Shown: positions 28,353 to 36,551 of the stretch, piece by piece | Numbering within the stretch: position 1 is the stretch's first letter | How the letters are laid out: each line of letters opens with the position of its first letter | NCBI GenBank assembly: GCA_038527215.1 | Contig: JBCBGC010000015.1 | Span: forward strand, 1-64,000 | Origin: JAWPMV01 sp038527215 | GTDB taxonomy: Bacteria > Bacteroidota > Bacteroidia > J057 | Reading direction: 5' to 3' | Length of the DNA stretch: 64,000 nt | Translations under genes and position numbers: made by a program | The notes under the pieces: generated by a model | Told to the model about the DNA's origin: nothing | Seen by the model: the letters and a program-made list of their open reading frames with translations, nothing else | Databases searched by the model: none

Positions 28353-28940
28353 ATGCGTCTATTCCTTCTTGCGAGCCTTGCCCTTATGTTGTCCGTGCAT
28401 CCAGCCTGTAAAAGCGGGCAGAAGCAGGCAGAACCAGCGGACCGGGTTTACAATGATTCCAGCTTGATTGGCGACCCGGTTTTCCAGGCTGAACAAGCGG
28501 AAGGCCCAGCGCTGGGCTCCTTCATATTCGGTAGTTTTTGTGGCATGTGTCAGAAAAATTGCGCCCCGATGTTTAGGCTCGAACCAGGGGAAACGGGCAT
28601 GTCTATGGATTGGGATCAGTCGGATAGTTATCGCACTTATCCGCGGAAACTGGTCTTCGAAACCAAGGTGGAGGACCCTGCCCGGAAAGCCCAGGCAGCT
28701 CAACTCATGAAGGCCTTACCAACTGCCCTCCTGGAAGCCTCGGAATCAGAAAAAACCTATGGCTGTCCGGATTGTGCGGATGGATGTGGGGTGTACCTGG
28801 AGTTCCAAATGAAGGGGGAAGAAGGGGTGAAAAAATACTGGATAGATCCCTGGGACCGGGGTTCCGTCCCTAAGGAGATTGTGGCCTACGCCCGGACGGT
28901 CATGGAAGTAGTGGGTAAGTTATCCAAAAGTGATGAGTAG
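28353..28940 (+). CDS. Lipoprotein with two CX2CX3C motifs, unknown function
   Basis: A 195-residue lipoprotein with lipidation at Cys19. It has two identically spaced cysteine motifs: Cys63-x2-Cys66-x3-Cys70 (GSFCGMCQKNC) and Cys138-x2-Cys141-x3-Cys145 (YGCPDCADGC). I do not recognise the family. The duplicated motif suggests metal binding, disulfide pairing or a two-lobed fold. It overlaps the next lipoprotein gene by 8 bases, so the two are translationally coupled. Confidence 0.7.
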   Translation: MRLFLLASLALMLSVHPACKSGQKQAEPADRVYNDSSLIGDPVFQAEQAEGPALGSFIFGSFCGMCQKNCAPMFRLEPGETGMSMDWDQSDSYRTYPRKLVFETKVEDPARKAQAAQLMKALPTALLEASESEKTYGCPDCADGCGVYLEFQMKGEEGVKKYWIDPWDRGSVPKEIVAYARTVMEVVGKLSKSDE

Positions 28941-29529
28941 AATTACGCCCTGCTTGCTGCTATTTATGCTGCTGTTGGGCTGTGAACAGCAGCAGGGAGA
29001 TGCCACTGCTTCCGCAGTGCCTGAAGAGGAGCTAATTGCCGAGGAAGAAGAAACCGCCCAGCCGGTATCCGATGCGTTTGAAGAGGCCTTGCAGGCTTTG
29101 GGAGTGCTCGACTACGAGCTCAAGGTACTGGATACCCTGGCTCCTTCCGAAAACTTCCTGCTCAAGCGGCTCACTTACCTGGGCCAGTTTGAAAAATTTA
29201 AAGAGCAAGCTGATTATCAGGCGGCCCTCACGGCGGGCATGCTGCGGTGTACATCCGCGCGTCTGAAAAGTACCCGGGAACTGGGAAGTCGTTTGTTCCC
29301 ACGGGTGGCCATTGAATACTGGCGCTTTGCCGATACCCTTTCTGCGCAAGCGGCCTTTAAGGCCGTTGAAGAAATTCGGGATAAATATGGCTGGGACCAG
29401 ATCAGTAAATCTCCCATTACCTATGGTCGCTTGGGCACCCAGCTGTATTTTATCACTCCAGGTGGATTTTATATGCTGGAGGAGGTGCCCCCGATAGAAA
29501 AGATTCTGCGGGCTGCATTAACGGAATAG
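28933..29529 (+). CDS. Hypothetical lipoprotein
   Basis: A 198-residue lipoprotein (MSRITPCLLLFMLLLGC) with an acidic linker after the anchor and a compact alpha/beta domain. The start ATG at 28933 overlaps the end of the preceding gene; a GTG one codon earlier is possible. Conserved-looking elements are SENFLLKRLTYLGQFEKFKE and a C-terminal segment (LGTQLYFITPGGFYMLEEVP). No recognised motif. It is probably an outer-membrane or periplasmic partner of the cysteine-motif lipoprotein. Confidence 0.65.
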   Translation: MSRITPCLLLFMLLLGCEQQQGDATASAVPEEELIAEEEETAQPVSDAFEEALQALGVLDYELKVLDTLAPSENFLLKRLTYLGQFEKFKEQADYQAALTAGMLRCTSARLKSTRELGSRLFPRVAIEYWRFADTLSAQAAFKAVEEIRDKYGWDQISKSPITYGRLGTQLYFITPGGFYMLEEVPPIEKILRAALTE

Positions 29530-29632
29530 GGCAGCGGGGATAAGCTATGCGCAAAGCTAACTTTTTCGCGTAGCCATTCGACTCGCTTTGATCGATTCCC
29601 TGAAAAAGGATGGGCAACCCCAAAGGAGCCCC

Positions 29633-30940
29633 TTACATGACGCGTTGAGGCGTTAAAGGAGCGAGTGGGAGGCGAAAGAAGAAGGTACTTCCCTGGCCTA
29701 CGATACTCTCTACTCCGATTTGGCCACCATGTTTTTCCAGAATTTTCTCACATAAAGAAAGGCCTAATCCAGTTCCGGGGTAGGATTCATAGGTGTGTAG
29801 CCGTTTGAACAGACCAAAAATTTGTTCCTGGTGGGCTGCTTCAATGCCTAAGCCATTGTCTTCGACTTTCACCCTATGATACTGATGATCCGTGGTACAG
29901 GAGATGCGAATAAGCGGTTTCCGATCTGTCGCTACGTATTTCATGGCATTGTCCAGTAGGTTCTGGATGACTAAGCCAATCAAAATGCGATCTCCCTTGA
30001 TGGTATCGGGCAAAGCTTCGATAACAAACTCAGCTGATTTCTTTTCCCAGTCCGGCCGCATTTCTTCCCAAATTTCCCGCACCAGTTTTTCCAGTTCGAA
30101 GGTAGATATTTCCAGTTTTTGCTGATTGATGGAAGAAAAGGCCAGGAGATCATCCGTGGTATCTTTGAGACGTAGGGCAGAGGAGGTGATATACTGGCAG
30201 TAAAGCGCTTCTTCTTCCTCCATTTTGGGAGCGAGGCGATTTTTTAATAAACGGGAAAAGTTGATGATATTTTGCGTAGGCGTGCGAAGGTCATGGGACG
30301 CCAGATAGGCATATTGTTCTAGTAAAAGGTTTGAGTTGGTCAGGGCTTCATTTTTTTGCGCTAAATCCTCAATGACCTTCTTGAAGATAAATACAATTTC
30401 ATAGCAGATCAGGGCCAGGGATAGTAGGGCAAAAATAATTTCTATGGTAATGACCAGGTTTAATTTGAAGTCAGAAGCCCGCTGAAAATCAGCCACCAGG
30501 ATTTCCATTTCAGCTAAAAACTGGTCTTGATTTTCCAGAAACTGAGGGAACACAGACTGATCGCCAGTGTAGATGATCTTTAGGTAGGCAAGGCAATTGT
30601 CCAGATAGGGTTGGAGCGCTTCTATTTTTTTACGGATGACTATTTCTCCGGAAAAAAGAAAGATTTGGTCTGTGTGTCTTTGCAAGAGGGTGTGATGGGC
30701 GCTTTCCCATTCCTGGTAGAGCTGTTGGGCGCGTTCCCGGGTTTCTGCTGCGGCTGGGCCCTCAAGCTCATAAGCAAGTTTAACCAATTTCTGGCTGAGC
30801 ATCCTTTGTCGACCCGCTATGTTGATCGTGCTGGCATCTTCCTTTTTCTGAAATAACCAATATTGAATAAAGGCCTGATTCATGAGGATCAGGCTGATGG
30901 CAGCCAGCACCGCATAAAAGTACAGCTTTTTCCTACTCAT
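29633..30940 (-). CDS. Sensor histidine kinase with PilJ-like N-terminal sensor
   Basis: A 435-residue membrane kinase. The N-terminal TM helix (FYAVLAAISLILMNQAFI) is followed by a periplasmic helical sensor starting INIAGRQRMLSQKL, the hallmark of the PilJ/NIT-type domain, then a second TM helix (VITIEIIFALLSLALICYEI). The cytoplasmic part has the dimerisation/phosphoacceptor box YLASHDLRTPTQ (His216) and the ATPase motifs NLLDNAMKY, DNGLGI and GTGLGLSL. The start at 30940 overlaps the upstream response-regulator stop (ATGAGTAG); an ATG 15 bases earlier is possible. The signal sensed is unknown. The coupled regulator has no DNA-binding domain, so output is likely through phosphotransfer or protein interaction. 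Confidence 0.9.
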   Translation of the reverse strand: MSRKKLYFYAVLAAISLILMNQAFIQYWLFQKKEDASTINIAGRQRMLSQKLVKLAYELEGPAAAETRERAQQLYQEWESAHHTLLQRHTDQIFLFSGEIVIRKKIEALQPYLDNCLAYLKIIYTGDQSVFPQFLENQDQFLAEMEILVADFQRASDFKLNLVITIEIIFALLSLALICYEIVFIFKKVIEDLAQKNEALTNSNLLLEQYAYLASHDLRTPTQNIINFSRLLKNRLAPKMEEEEALYCQYITSSALRLKDTTDDLLAFSSINQQKLEISTFELEKLVREIWEEMRPDWEKKSAEFVIEALPDTIKGDRILIGLVIQNLLDNAMKYVATDRKPLIRISCTTDHQYHRVKVEDNGLGIEAAHQEQIFGLFKRLHTYESYPGTGLGLSLCEKILEKHGGQIGVESIVGQGSTFFFRLPLAPLTPQRVM

Positions 30941-31340
30941 CCTTCCAGGCTTCAAATAAGTCGATCAGGTCATTCTCATGCAAGGGTTTCGTCATCAGTC
31001 GATCAATGCCCGGGGTTTGCTGGGCTCGCTCTACATCACGCCAATAGTTGGAAGTACTGAGCATGACGATCCGGGGAGAAGGACCGGAAATAGATAGCTG
31101 CAGAAAGGCTTCTACAAATTCCCATCCATTCATCCGGGGGATGTTGATATCTAAGAAAATAGCTTCTGGCAGGCGGCTACCAGGCGTATTACATAGGTCT
31201 GTAAGGAAAGAAAGGGCGTCCAGAGCAGAGGTGAAAAAACGATAATCCCCAACCAATTGAGAGCGCTTTACTACTACCTCTTGATATACGTTGGTAGGTT
31301 CATCATCGTCGATGAAGAGCAGAAAATTGAAAACCTGCAT
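30933..31340 (-). CDS. Single-domain CheY-like response regulator
   Basis: A 135-residue receiver domain with the acidic pocket Asp11-13 (IDDDEPTN), phosphoacceptor Asp64 (IFLDINIPRMNGWEF), the switch Ser/Thr (MLSTS) and conserved Lys118 (MTKPL). It has no output domain. It is the first gene of a two-gene operon, overlapping the histidine kinase by 8 bases, so the two proteins form a cognate pair. Confidence 0.92.
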   Translation of the reverse strand: MQVFNFLLFIDDDEPTNVYQEVVVKRSQLVGDYRFFTSALDALSFLTDLCNTPGSRLPEAIFLDINIPRMNGWEFVEAFLQLSISGPSPRIVMLSTSNYWRDVERAQQTPGIDRLMTKPLHENDLIDLFEAWKDE

Positions 31341-31753
31341 GGATAATTCTAGGGTAGTCTTTTAGTTACACAGATATCTGGCAAACTGATTCAAAACTAG
31401 AGAAAAAGGCTAACTCTGCAAACTTTCCAGGGACTTCCGAATGTCAGATTTTCACCGCTTTTGATAAAATATTTGATAGGCTGGAAGATTTATTTGGGCG
31501 AACCTATGAATTTACTGAGAGATGCCAGGATGAATGATTGATAATACAGGATTTTTTCTAAGTTGGTAAACTCCCTGATACGAAAAAGCCTGGATGGGGA
31601 TATCATTAGATTTGCAGGGGTTTTGCCAACCGGCCTTAGTGTAGCATGAAATATTTTGCGTGATTTTGGCAAAGTTCGCAGCTTCAATGGAACTCTTTTC
31701 TGGGCTGAGACCAGCAATTGTCTTATCTTTCTTGCCCTAGCCAATCAATTATC
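31341..31753. other. Intergenic region between divergent genes
   Basis: About 410 bases, AT-rich. A minus-strand frame at 31490-31744 has no family resemblance and poor composition, so I do not call it. The region should hold promoters for the response regulator (minus) and the membrane protein (plus). No terminator, repeat or RNA gene is apparent. Confidence 0.4.
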
Positions 31754-32491
31754 ATGGATACCTCCAAACCTGCCACTAACTGGAGCCTGCAAGATTACCT
31801 TTCTCTGGGATACCTCTATCTCCTCACCCTGGGCATCATCAAAGATGTCATCAAGTATGGAATGCTGGACATCAACATCCTAAGCTATTCAACCGTGCTG
31901 GATGTTATTTTAAGCCCGGTGATTTTTCTGACGGGCAATCTGGCTATTCCGGGGATCATCCTGGGCTTTTTTTTGCTGGTGACCTATGGAGGGAAATGGA
32001 TGCAAAAGAAAGTGAAGCAGGCGGAAGCCAAAGGGGAAAAAGTAAAGAAATCAAGTATCAACTACGATAAGTTGCCGGGGAACATTAACCCCGGATTAGC
32101 CTTTATGGCCTTCATCGTTTTATCCTTATATCTCGGAGCAGGCATTGGGAGCGGTGCGGCTATATCCAAGCGACTGGAACAAGGTACGCTTACCCCCAAA
32201 CATGAACTCACCTATGTGGATGGAGAAACCAAAATTGTTCGTGTTATCGGGCACAACAGTGAGTACGTTTTTTATGTAGAAAAAGGGGATCAGAAAGTGA
32301 GCGTTTCCCCTATCCCCGGGAATGTAAAATCCATCTCGCCGCTCAATCGCAGAGAACAGCTAAAGGAGGCCGATGTCCAGGAGCAAGCGCCCGCTACCTC
32401 AAGTCAAGCGCCAGTTGTCTCGGAGGAGGAATCCCCTGCCGCGGAGCAGGAGTTTATGTATAGCGATAGCATAGGGCCTGTTCAGCGATAG
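31754..32491 (+). CDS. Membrane protein of unknown function
   Basis: A 245-residue protein from the ATG at 31754 (MDTSKPATNW). It has TM helices around residues 12-30, 45-73 and 113-137, a basic cytoplasmic loop (KKVKQAEAKGEKVKK) and a C-terminal soluble domain of about 100 residues ending in a Ser/Pro/Glu-rich tail. The soluble part includes ETKIVRVIGHNSEYVFYVEKG, beta-rich in pattern. I do not recognise the family. It converges on, and overlaps by 10 bases, the gene at 32482. Confidence 0.65.
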   Translation: MDTSKPATNWSLQDYLSLGYLYLLTLGIIKDVIKYGMLDINILSYSTVLDVILSPVIFLTGNLAIPGIILGFFLLVTYGGKWMQKKVKQAEAKGEKVKKSSINYDKLPGNINPGLAFMAFIVLSLYLGAGIGSGAAISKRLEQGTLTPKHELTYVDGETKIVRVIGHNSEYVFYVEKGDQKVSVSPIPGNVKSISPLNRREQLKEADVQEQAPATSSQAPVVSEEESPAAEQEFMYSDSIGPVQR

Positions 32492-33330
32492 ACCTTCATA
32501 CCTGCTTGCCCATTGGCATAAAGATGAATCCAAATCTGGATCGGGAATTCTGCTGAAGGCTTGGCGGCAGCTTTTTTGGCCGCGTTTTTCCACTGGTCGT
32601 TGGTGTAGGCATCGGTCACAAAAACTTGTGCCCGGGTGATCGAAAAGGGCAGGTAGCGGTACATCATATCAAAGGCCAGGCCCGGCCCAATGCCTGAGTA
32701 GTCGATGACTTGTACTTTGTGATCATCCTGAAAAAACCAGCTTCTGGCCTCCTGATCGGAAGTAAACCGCAAGAGGTGATAGTCAGGAAAATGATAGGTA
32801 AACTGATCTTTGGCTTCGTCTAAAGGGGCGGCGGGGTTGACCGCTCTCCCTTCCTGGGGAAATTGCACCCCTCTGAATTTGGTCGGGCTAATATTGCCCA
32901 GCAACCAGCGATGCCCTTGCCGACGAATGGTCACCCGGTCGCTTTGCACCTTATAGGTATTGACCAGGGTATCGGGAATCGGCGCGTCTTTGGGAAGGGT
33001 GGCAATTTGCTTGACTGCTTCCTGGCCTTGATAGACCAGCAAGATCACCCGAAAATCATCATTTAGGATACGAGAGGTGCCGGTCATCTTGAAGTGCAGG
33101 TAGTTGGTGCCCAGTTCACGCGTTCGCACAAAGTAGGTGTTGGTTTCTGCCGGCACATAGTAGTCTTTCACGATGGGCTTACTTCCTGCAGCGGGGGCTT
33201 TGGGAGCCTCACCAATGGTGGTGGGCAGGGTTTGTTCTTCGGAACCCTGGGCCTGACTTGGCGTGGACATGAGCATCAGCAGGATGCTTAGAGAGAGCGT
33301 CAATATGAAAAGAGGAGGAGATATTTTCAT
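32482..33330 (-). CDS. Secreted protein of unknown function
   Basis: A 282-residue exported protein with a signal peptide (ILTLSLSILLMLMSTPSQAQ) and a Pro/Ala linker. The mature part is a mixed alpha/beta domain with no catalytic motif I recognise. Notable segments are RILNDDFRVILLVYQGQEAV and DYSGIGPGLAFDMMYRYLP. It is monocistronic and convergent with its neighbour. Confidence 0.65.
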   Translation of the reverse strand: MKISPPLFILTLSLSILLMLMSTPSQAQGSEEQTLPTTIGEAPKAPAAGSKPIVKDYYVPAETNTYFVRTRELGTNYLHFKMTGTSRILNDDFRVILLVYQGQEAVKQIATLPKDAPIPDTLVNTYKVQSDRVTIRRQGHRWLLGNISPTKFRGVQFPQEGRAVNPAAPLDEAKDQFTYHFPDYHLLRFTSDQEARSWFFQDDHKVQVIDYSGIGPGLAFDMMYRYLPFSITRAQVFVTDAYTNDQWKNAAKKAAAKPSAEFPIQIWIHLYANGQAGMKVYR

Positions 33331-33444
33331 GGGAGAAATAGGTATTGGAGTGGTAAATATACATTTTTCGTGTAGGTTTATTCGGACGAAGGAAGTTTTT
33401 TATAGAGAGAAAAAAGCTCAAATTTGAGCAAGAGAAAAGGGCCT

Positions 33445-34353
33445 ATGTCGCAGCCGCATCCCGACATACACATGCAACGCAAAGTCTGGGACTTGGGAGA
33501 AATTCAGGTCCGGCACCACCTGGTGAAGTATCCCGATTTCCTGCAGCATAGGGCTGTGGTAGAGGAAAGCTGGGTGCAGTTTCATGCCGGTTTACAAGGG
33601 GCCTATGTGTTCCGGTCCGAGGCATTAAATTGTCGTTACGAACTGGCACATACCCATCACAACCTGCTCTACGCGCCCCGTCTGGATCTGGAAATCGAAA
33701 ACCAGAGCCTGGAAATAGAGACCCTGGGTATTTTTTTTAAACCAGCTTTTTTCCTGAGTTGGGCAGTGCAAGGGAATGAAGGGCTTCAGCGCATGGCGGA
33801 AGCGGTCTCCCAAGAGCGTTCTACGCTACTTTCGCCCCACTGGCAACCCAATCCCCAGGCCATGATGCTCCTCATACGGGAGATGTTGCATCATCCTTAT
33901 CAGGGCCCACTGGCGGATATGTTCTTACGCGCCAAATGCCTCGAACTGCTGGTCCTGCAGGCCCATGCCTATGAAAAATGGCCCGGCAGCGCGCCTTCCT
34001 TTAACGAGACGGATACTTCCAGGCTATTTGCAGCCCGGGATTTGCTGGACCAGCAATGGGAAAATCCCCCCACGCTGGCCCTCCTGGCTCGAACCGTAGG
34101 ACTCAATGAATATAAACTCAAGAAGGGCTTCCGGCAGGTGATCGGCACTACGGTCTTTGGCTATGTCCATCAACTCCGGATGCAGCGAGCCCAGCAATTG
34201 CTCCTTAGCTCAGAACTGACCGCCAAAGAGATTGCCTATGAAACCGGCTACAGTTCTCCGCAACACTTTGCCCGGGCCTTTAAACGCGAGTTTGGGGTTT
34301 CGCCCAATCGTATGAGAAAAAATCCCGCTCAGGGTGCCGAACCTCAGAATTAA
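33445..34353 (+). CDS. AraC-family transcriptional regulator
   Basis: A 302-residue regulator; the ATG at 33445 is chosen over an upstream TTG. The N-terminal two-thirds is a ligand/dimerisation domain of the kind seen in Bacteroidota AraC regulators. The C-terminus has two helix-turn-helices: LALLARTVGLNEYKLKKGFR and AKEIAYETGYSSPQHFARAF, followed by FKREFGVSPNRMRK. It lies 30 bases upstream of the SRPBCC gene, which is a plausible target and operon partner. Confidence 0.92.
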   Translation: MSQPHPDIHMQRKVWDLGEIQVRHHLVKYPDFLQHRAVVEESWVQFHAGLQGAYVFRSEALNCRYELAHTHHNLLYAPRLDLEIENQSLEIETLGIFFKPAFFLSWAVQGNEGLQRMAEAVSQERSTLLSPHWQPNPQAMMLLIREMLHHPYQGPLADMFLRAKCLELLVLQAHAYEKWPGSAPSFNETDTSRLFAARDLLDQQWENPPTLALLARTVGLNEYKLKKGFRQVIGTTVFGYVHQLRMQRAQQLLLSSELTAKEIAYETGYSSPQHFARAFKREFGVSPNRMRKNPAQGAEPQN

Positions 34354-34383
34354 GGCCCATTTTTACCTGAAAAAAGATCACAC

Positions 34384-34830
34384 ATGTTCATCGAAAAATC
34401 TGCCTCCTTCGCCTGTACTCCTGCCCAACTCTGGGAACTGCTCACCCATCCCCGCTTCACCAAACAGTATATGTTTGGCTGCGAAATCTTATCTGACTGG
34501 CAGGTTGGCAGTTCGGTCCTATGGGAGCGAGAAGACGAGGAAGGAAATACTATCATTCAGGTCAAAGGAGAAGTGCTTACCATTACGCCCGGCCAGCAGC
34601 TTACCTACACCTTATTCGATCCCAACATGGGCCTGGAAGATATCCCCGAAAATTACCTGCAGGTAAGCTATGCGATCAGTGAAGGGCCCGAAGGGGCGCA
34701 ACTCGACCTAAGCCAAGGAGACTATTCCGTAGTTGCAGATGGAGAAAAGCGCTACCAGGATTCACTGGGCGGCTGGGACATGGTGCTTTCCGCTGTGCAG
34801 GATATCGCTAAGGCGGAATGGGGGAAATAA
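34384..34830 (+). CDS. SRPBCC/AHSA1-family protein
   Basis: A 148-residue START-like (Bet v1 fold) domain: ASFACTPAQLWELLTHPRFTK at the N-terminus, a basic/acidic sheet, GEVLTITPGQQLTYTLFDP, and the closing helix LGGWDMVLSAVQDIAKAEW. Such proteins bind small hydrophobic ligands or act like the Hsp90 activator Aha1 domain. It follows the AraC gene closely. Its last 30 codons are copied, with changes, about 320 bases downstream. Confidence 0.88.
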   Translation: MFIEKSASFACTPAQLWELLTHPRFTKQYMFGCEILSDWQVGSSVLWEREDEEGNTIIQVKGEVLTITPGQQLTYTLFDPNMGLEDIPENYLQVSYAISEGPEGAQLDLSQGDYSVVADGEKRYQDSLGGWDMVLSAVQDIAKAEWGK

Positions 34831-35214
34831 GCCTGTCTTTTTTATTTGCCCACAAAACTTCCATTGCTCTCCTGAAGTACCGGGATTTGCTACCTGCAAG
34901 GGCGCGATTGACAGAAGGGGAAATTCGTTCCTGTAAAACATCCCCGCTCGCACCTTCCGCAGCCCCTTCAAAGGTGCTTGCCCACTAGCCAGTGTCGGAG
35001 GACACGGAGACACACCTCATTTGAAGGTAACAACTGGGTAAACCCCTAGGATAATTCTTTTCAAAGGGAAAAGTGCTACCAGGATTCCGTCGGCGGGTGG
35101 GACATGGTGCTTTCCGCTATGCAGGAGATCGCGAAGGCGGAATGGGAGAAATAAGCCTGTCTTTTTTATCCAAGGGGGTGGTTTTCTACGTATAAAAAAA
35201 GAACCCCTCCGCTT
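34831..35214. other. Intergenic region holding a partial duplicate of the SRPBCC gene end
   Basis: About 380 bases with no intact gene. The first 230 bases show only short inverted repeats (for example GCACCTT/AAGGTGC near 34955-34985) and no coding signal. The rest holds the duplicated 3' fragment described separately. Confidence 0.6.
35066..35154 (+). pseudogene. Truncated duplicate of the SRPBCC gene 3' end
   Basis: The frame reads EKCYQDSVGGWDMVLSAMQE then IAKAEWEK and a stop, nearly the same as the last residues of the intact gene (EKRYQDSLGGWDMVLSAVQD...). The likeness continues past the stop through TAAGCCTGTCTTTTTTAT. I count about nine differences over roughly 100 bases. A TAG stop at 35047 closes the frame upstream, and the first 80% of the gene is missing. 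It is a broken copy from a local duplication followed by deletion, or the remnant of a second gene. Confidence 0.85.
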
Positions 35215-35655
35215 ATGGTTGACCATGAAAAACGTGTCGCTTCTGCCTTTGCTGGGCTGCTGGTTTGTTTCCTATGGGTCATTCCGCTGATGTGGGTTTT
35301 GGTGTCGCAAGTAGAAAAAATGCCAGCCAGCGTGGTTCAGCCTTCCCCGGCTCAGACGCCAATGCAAGCCTATCGGCCTCCGCCTCCGGAAGAAATTGGG
35401 GAGTCTTTGTTTCAGATGTGTGCGGCTTGCCACGCGATTAACAGGCGGTGGATCGGTCCTCCGCTCAGGTATTTGACGGAGGTAGGAAACGAAACATGGT
35501 TTTTCCAATGGGTAACAGGGATCGAAAGAGGTAAGCGGAGACTCACCTATGATGCGCCTGCTTCTTGCCAGGTATTTCCTTACGTTACCCAGGAGGAGAC
35601 AGACGCCATCTGGGCTTATCTCAGGGAATCCACCGTAGCGGATGACTTCTACTAA
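35215..35655 (+). CDS. Membrane-anchored c-type cytochrome
   Basis: A 146-residue protein: a TM helix near the N-terminus (GLLVCFLWVIPLMWVLVS), a Pro-rich linker (QAYRPPPPEE), then a small cytochrome c domain with heme motif CAACH in SLFQMCAACH and a typical terminal helix (TQEETDAIWAYLRES). No Met is evident in the usual sixth-ligand position, so the ligand is unclear. It would carry electrons in the periplasm. No partner oxidase is adjacent. Confidence 0.82.
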   Translation: MVDHEKRVASAFAGLLVCFLWVIPLMWVLVSQVEKMPASVVQPSPAQTPMQAYRPPPPEEIGESLFQMCAACHAINRRWIGPPLRYLTEVGNETWFFQWVTGIERGKRRLTYDAPASCQVFPYVTQEETDAIWAYLRESTVADDFY

Positions 35656-35696
35656 CAATCCCTATCTTTGCCCCTTCTCCTTGGAGCAAAGGCAGT

Positions 35697-36551
35697 ATGG
35701 AGCCCAACCCCACCCGACACCTATACCTCACCCTGGATTTCGAAGAAGATTTAGGGACGGCCAATCCCGGCAGTACCTTCTATTGTCATGCGCATAGTGC
35801 GGATTTTGTGCGCTTTGTGCGGGAAAAAGACCTGCGGGTGACCTTGTTTGTAACGGGAGAAATCCTGGCTACCCAGCCCCAATTGCTGGAGCCTTATTTG
35901 CCGCATCCTCAGCATTTTCGCTTCGAACTACATGCCTATAATCATCGGGTGGCCTTCGACGGTCCCCAGGCCCGGCTGGAAAATATGCAGCAAGGCTTTG
36001 AAGCCTATCAGGCCTGGTTTGGGCATTTGCCCTCCTTTTACCGCGCTCCTAACGGCATGCTCTCCCGCTTGGAATTCACCTGGCTATTGGAGCAGGGCAT
36101 CAAAGGCGATTGCAGCATGTTTCCTACCCGCTTTCCGGGCCGCTTCGACTGGCGACATATTCCCAGGGAGCCTTTTGCCATCGCAGGGCACGATTTTGTG
36201 GAACTGCCCTATGCCGTGAGCCGCTTCGGTCAGGTGCCGATTTCCTTGAGTTATCACCAGTTGCTAGGAAGGCGGACCATGCGCCTGCTTCAGCAGGGGA
36301 AGCAGATGCCGGAGCTGATTTTTGGCTTTCATCTGCATGACCTTTTTCCGGAAGCCTGGAAACAACACCTACGGCTCACGCCGGGCCTGCGACTAGCCTA
36401 TGCTCTGACCAGGGGGGGATGGAAAGTCTTTGAGCAACTAGTCCAGCGGTACCAGGAACAAGGCTACCAGTTTGCCTTTCTGGAAGCCTATCATGCCCGG
36501 CTGGATCGCACAAAATTGCCTACCTTGAGCCTGGAGACCCTTTTTGCATGA
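35697..36551 (+). CDS. Polysaccharide deacetylase (NodB-homology) family protein
   Basis: A 284-residue protein with the five NodB-type motifs: metal Asp in LTLDFEED (Asp14), HxxxH as HAYNH (His79, His83), RAPNG (Arg116), a GDCSM segment, and FGFHLHD near the C-terminus. The family removes N-acyl groups from sugars such as GlcNAc, or formyl groups from amino-arabinose carriers (ArnD). There is no signal peptide, suggesting a cytoplasmic, precursor-level substrate. The stop overlaps the next start by 4 bases (ATGA), so it is translationally coupled to a formyltransferase. Confidence 0.88.
   Translation: MEPNPTRHLYLTLDFEEDLGTANPGSTFYCHAHSADFVRFVREKDLRVTLFVTGEILATQPQLLEPYLPHPQHFRFELHAYNHRVAFDGPQARLENMQQGFEAYQAWFGHLPSFYRAPNGMLSRLEFTWLLEQGIKGDCSMFPTRFPGRFDWRHIPREPFAIAGHDFVELPYAVSRFGQVPISLSYHQLLGRRTMRLLQQGKQMPELIFGFHLHDLFPEAWKQHLRLTPGLRLAYALTRGGWKVFEQLVQRYQEQGYQFAFLEAYHARLDRTKLPTLSLETLFA

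Noticed and set aside
29544..29574. Inverted repeat GCTATGCG...CGCGTAGC with inner AAAG/CTTT between convergent genes
   Set aside because: No T-run on either strand, so a terminator call is not supported; kept only as a note.
31490..31744. 84-residue minus-strand frame in an intergenic region
   Set aside because: No family resemblance, unusual composition, and it overlaps the likely promoter of the plus-strand gene.
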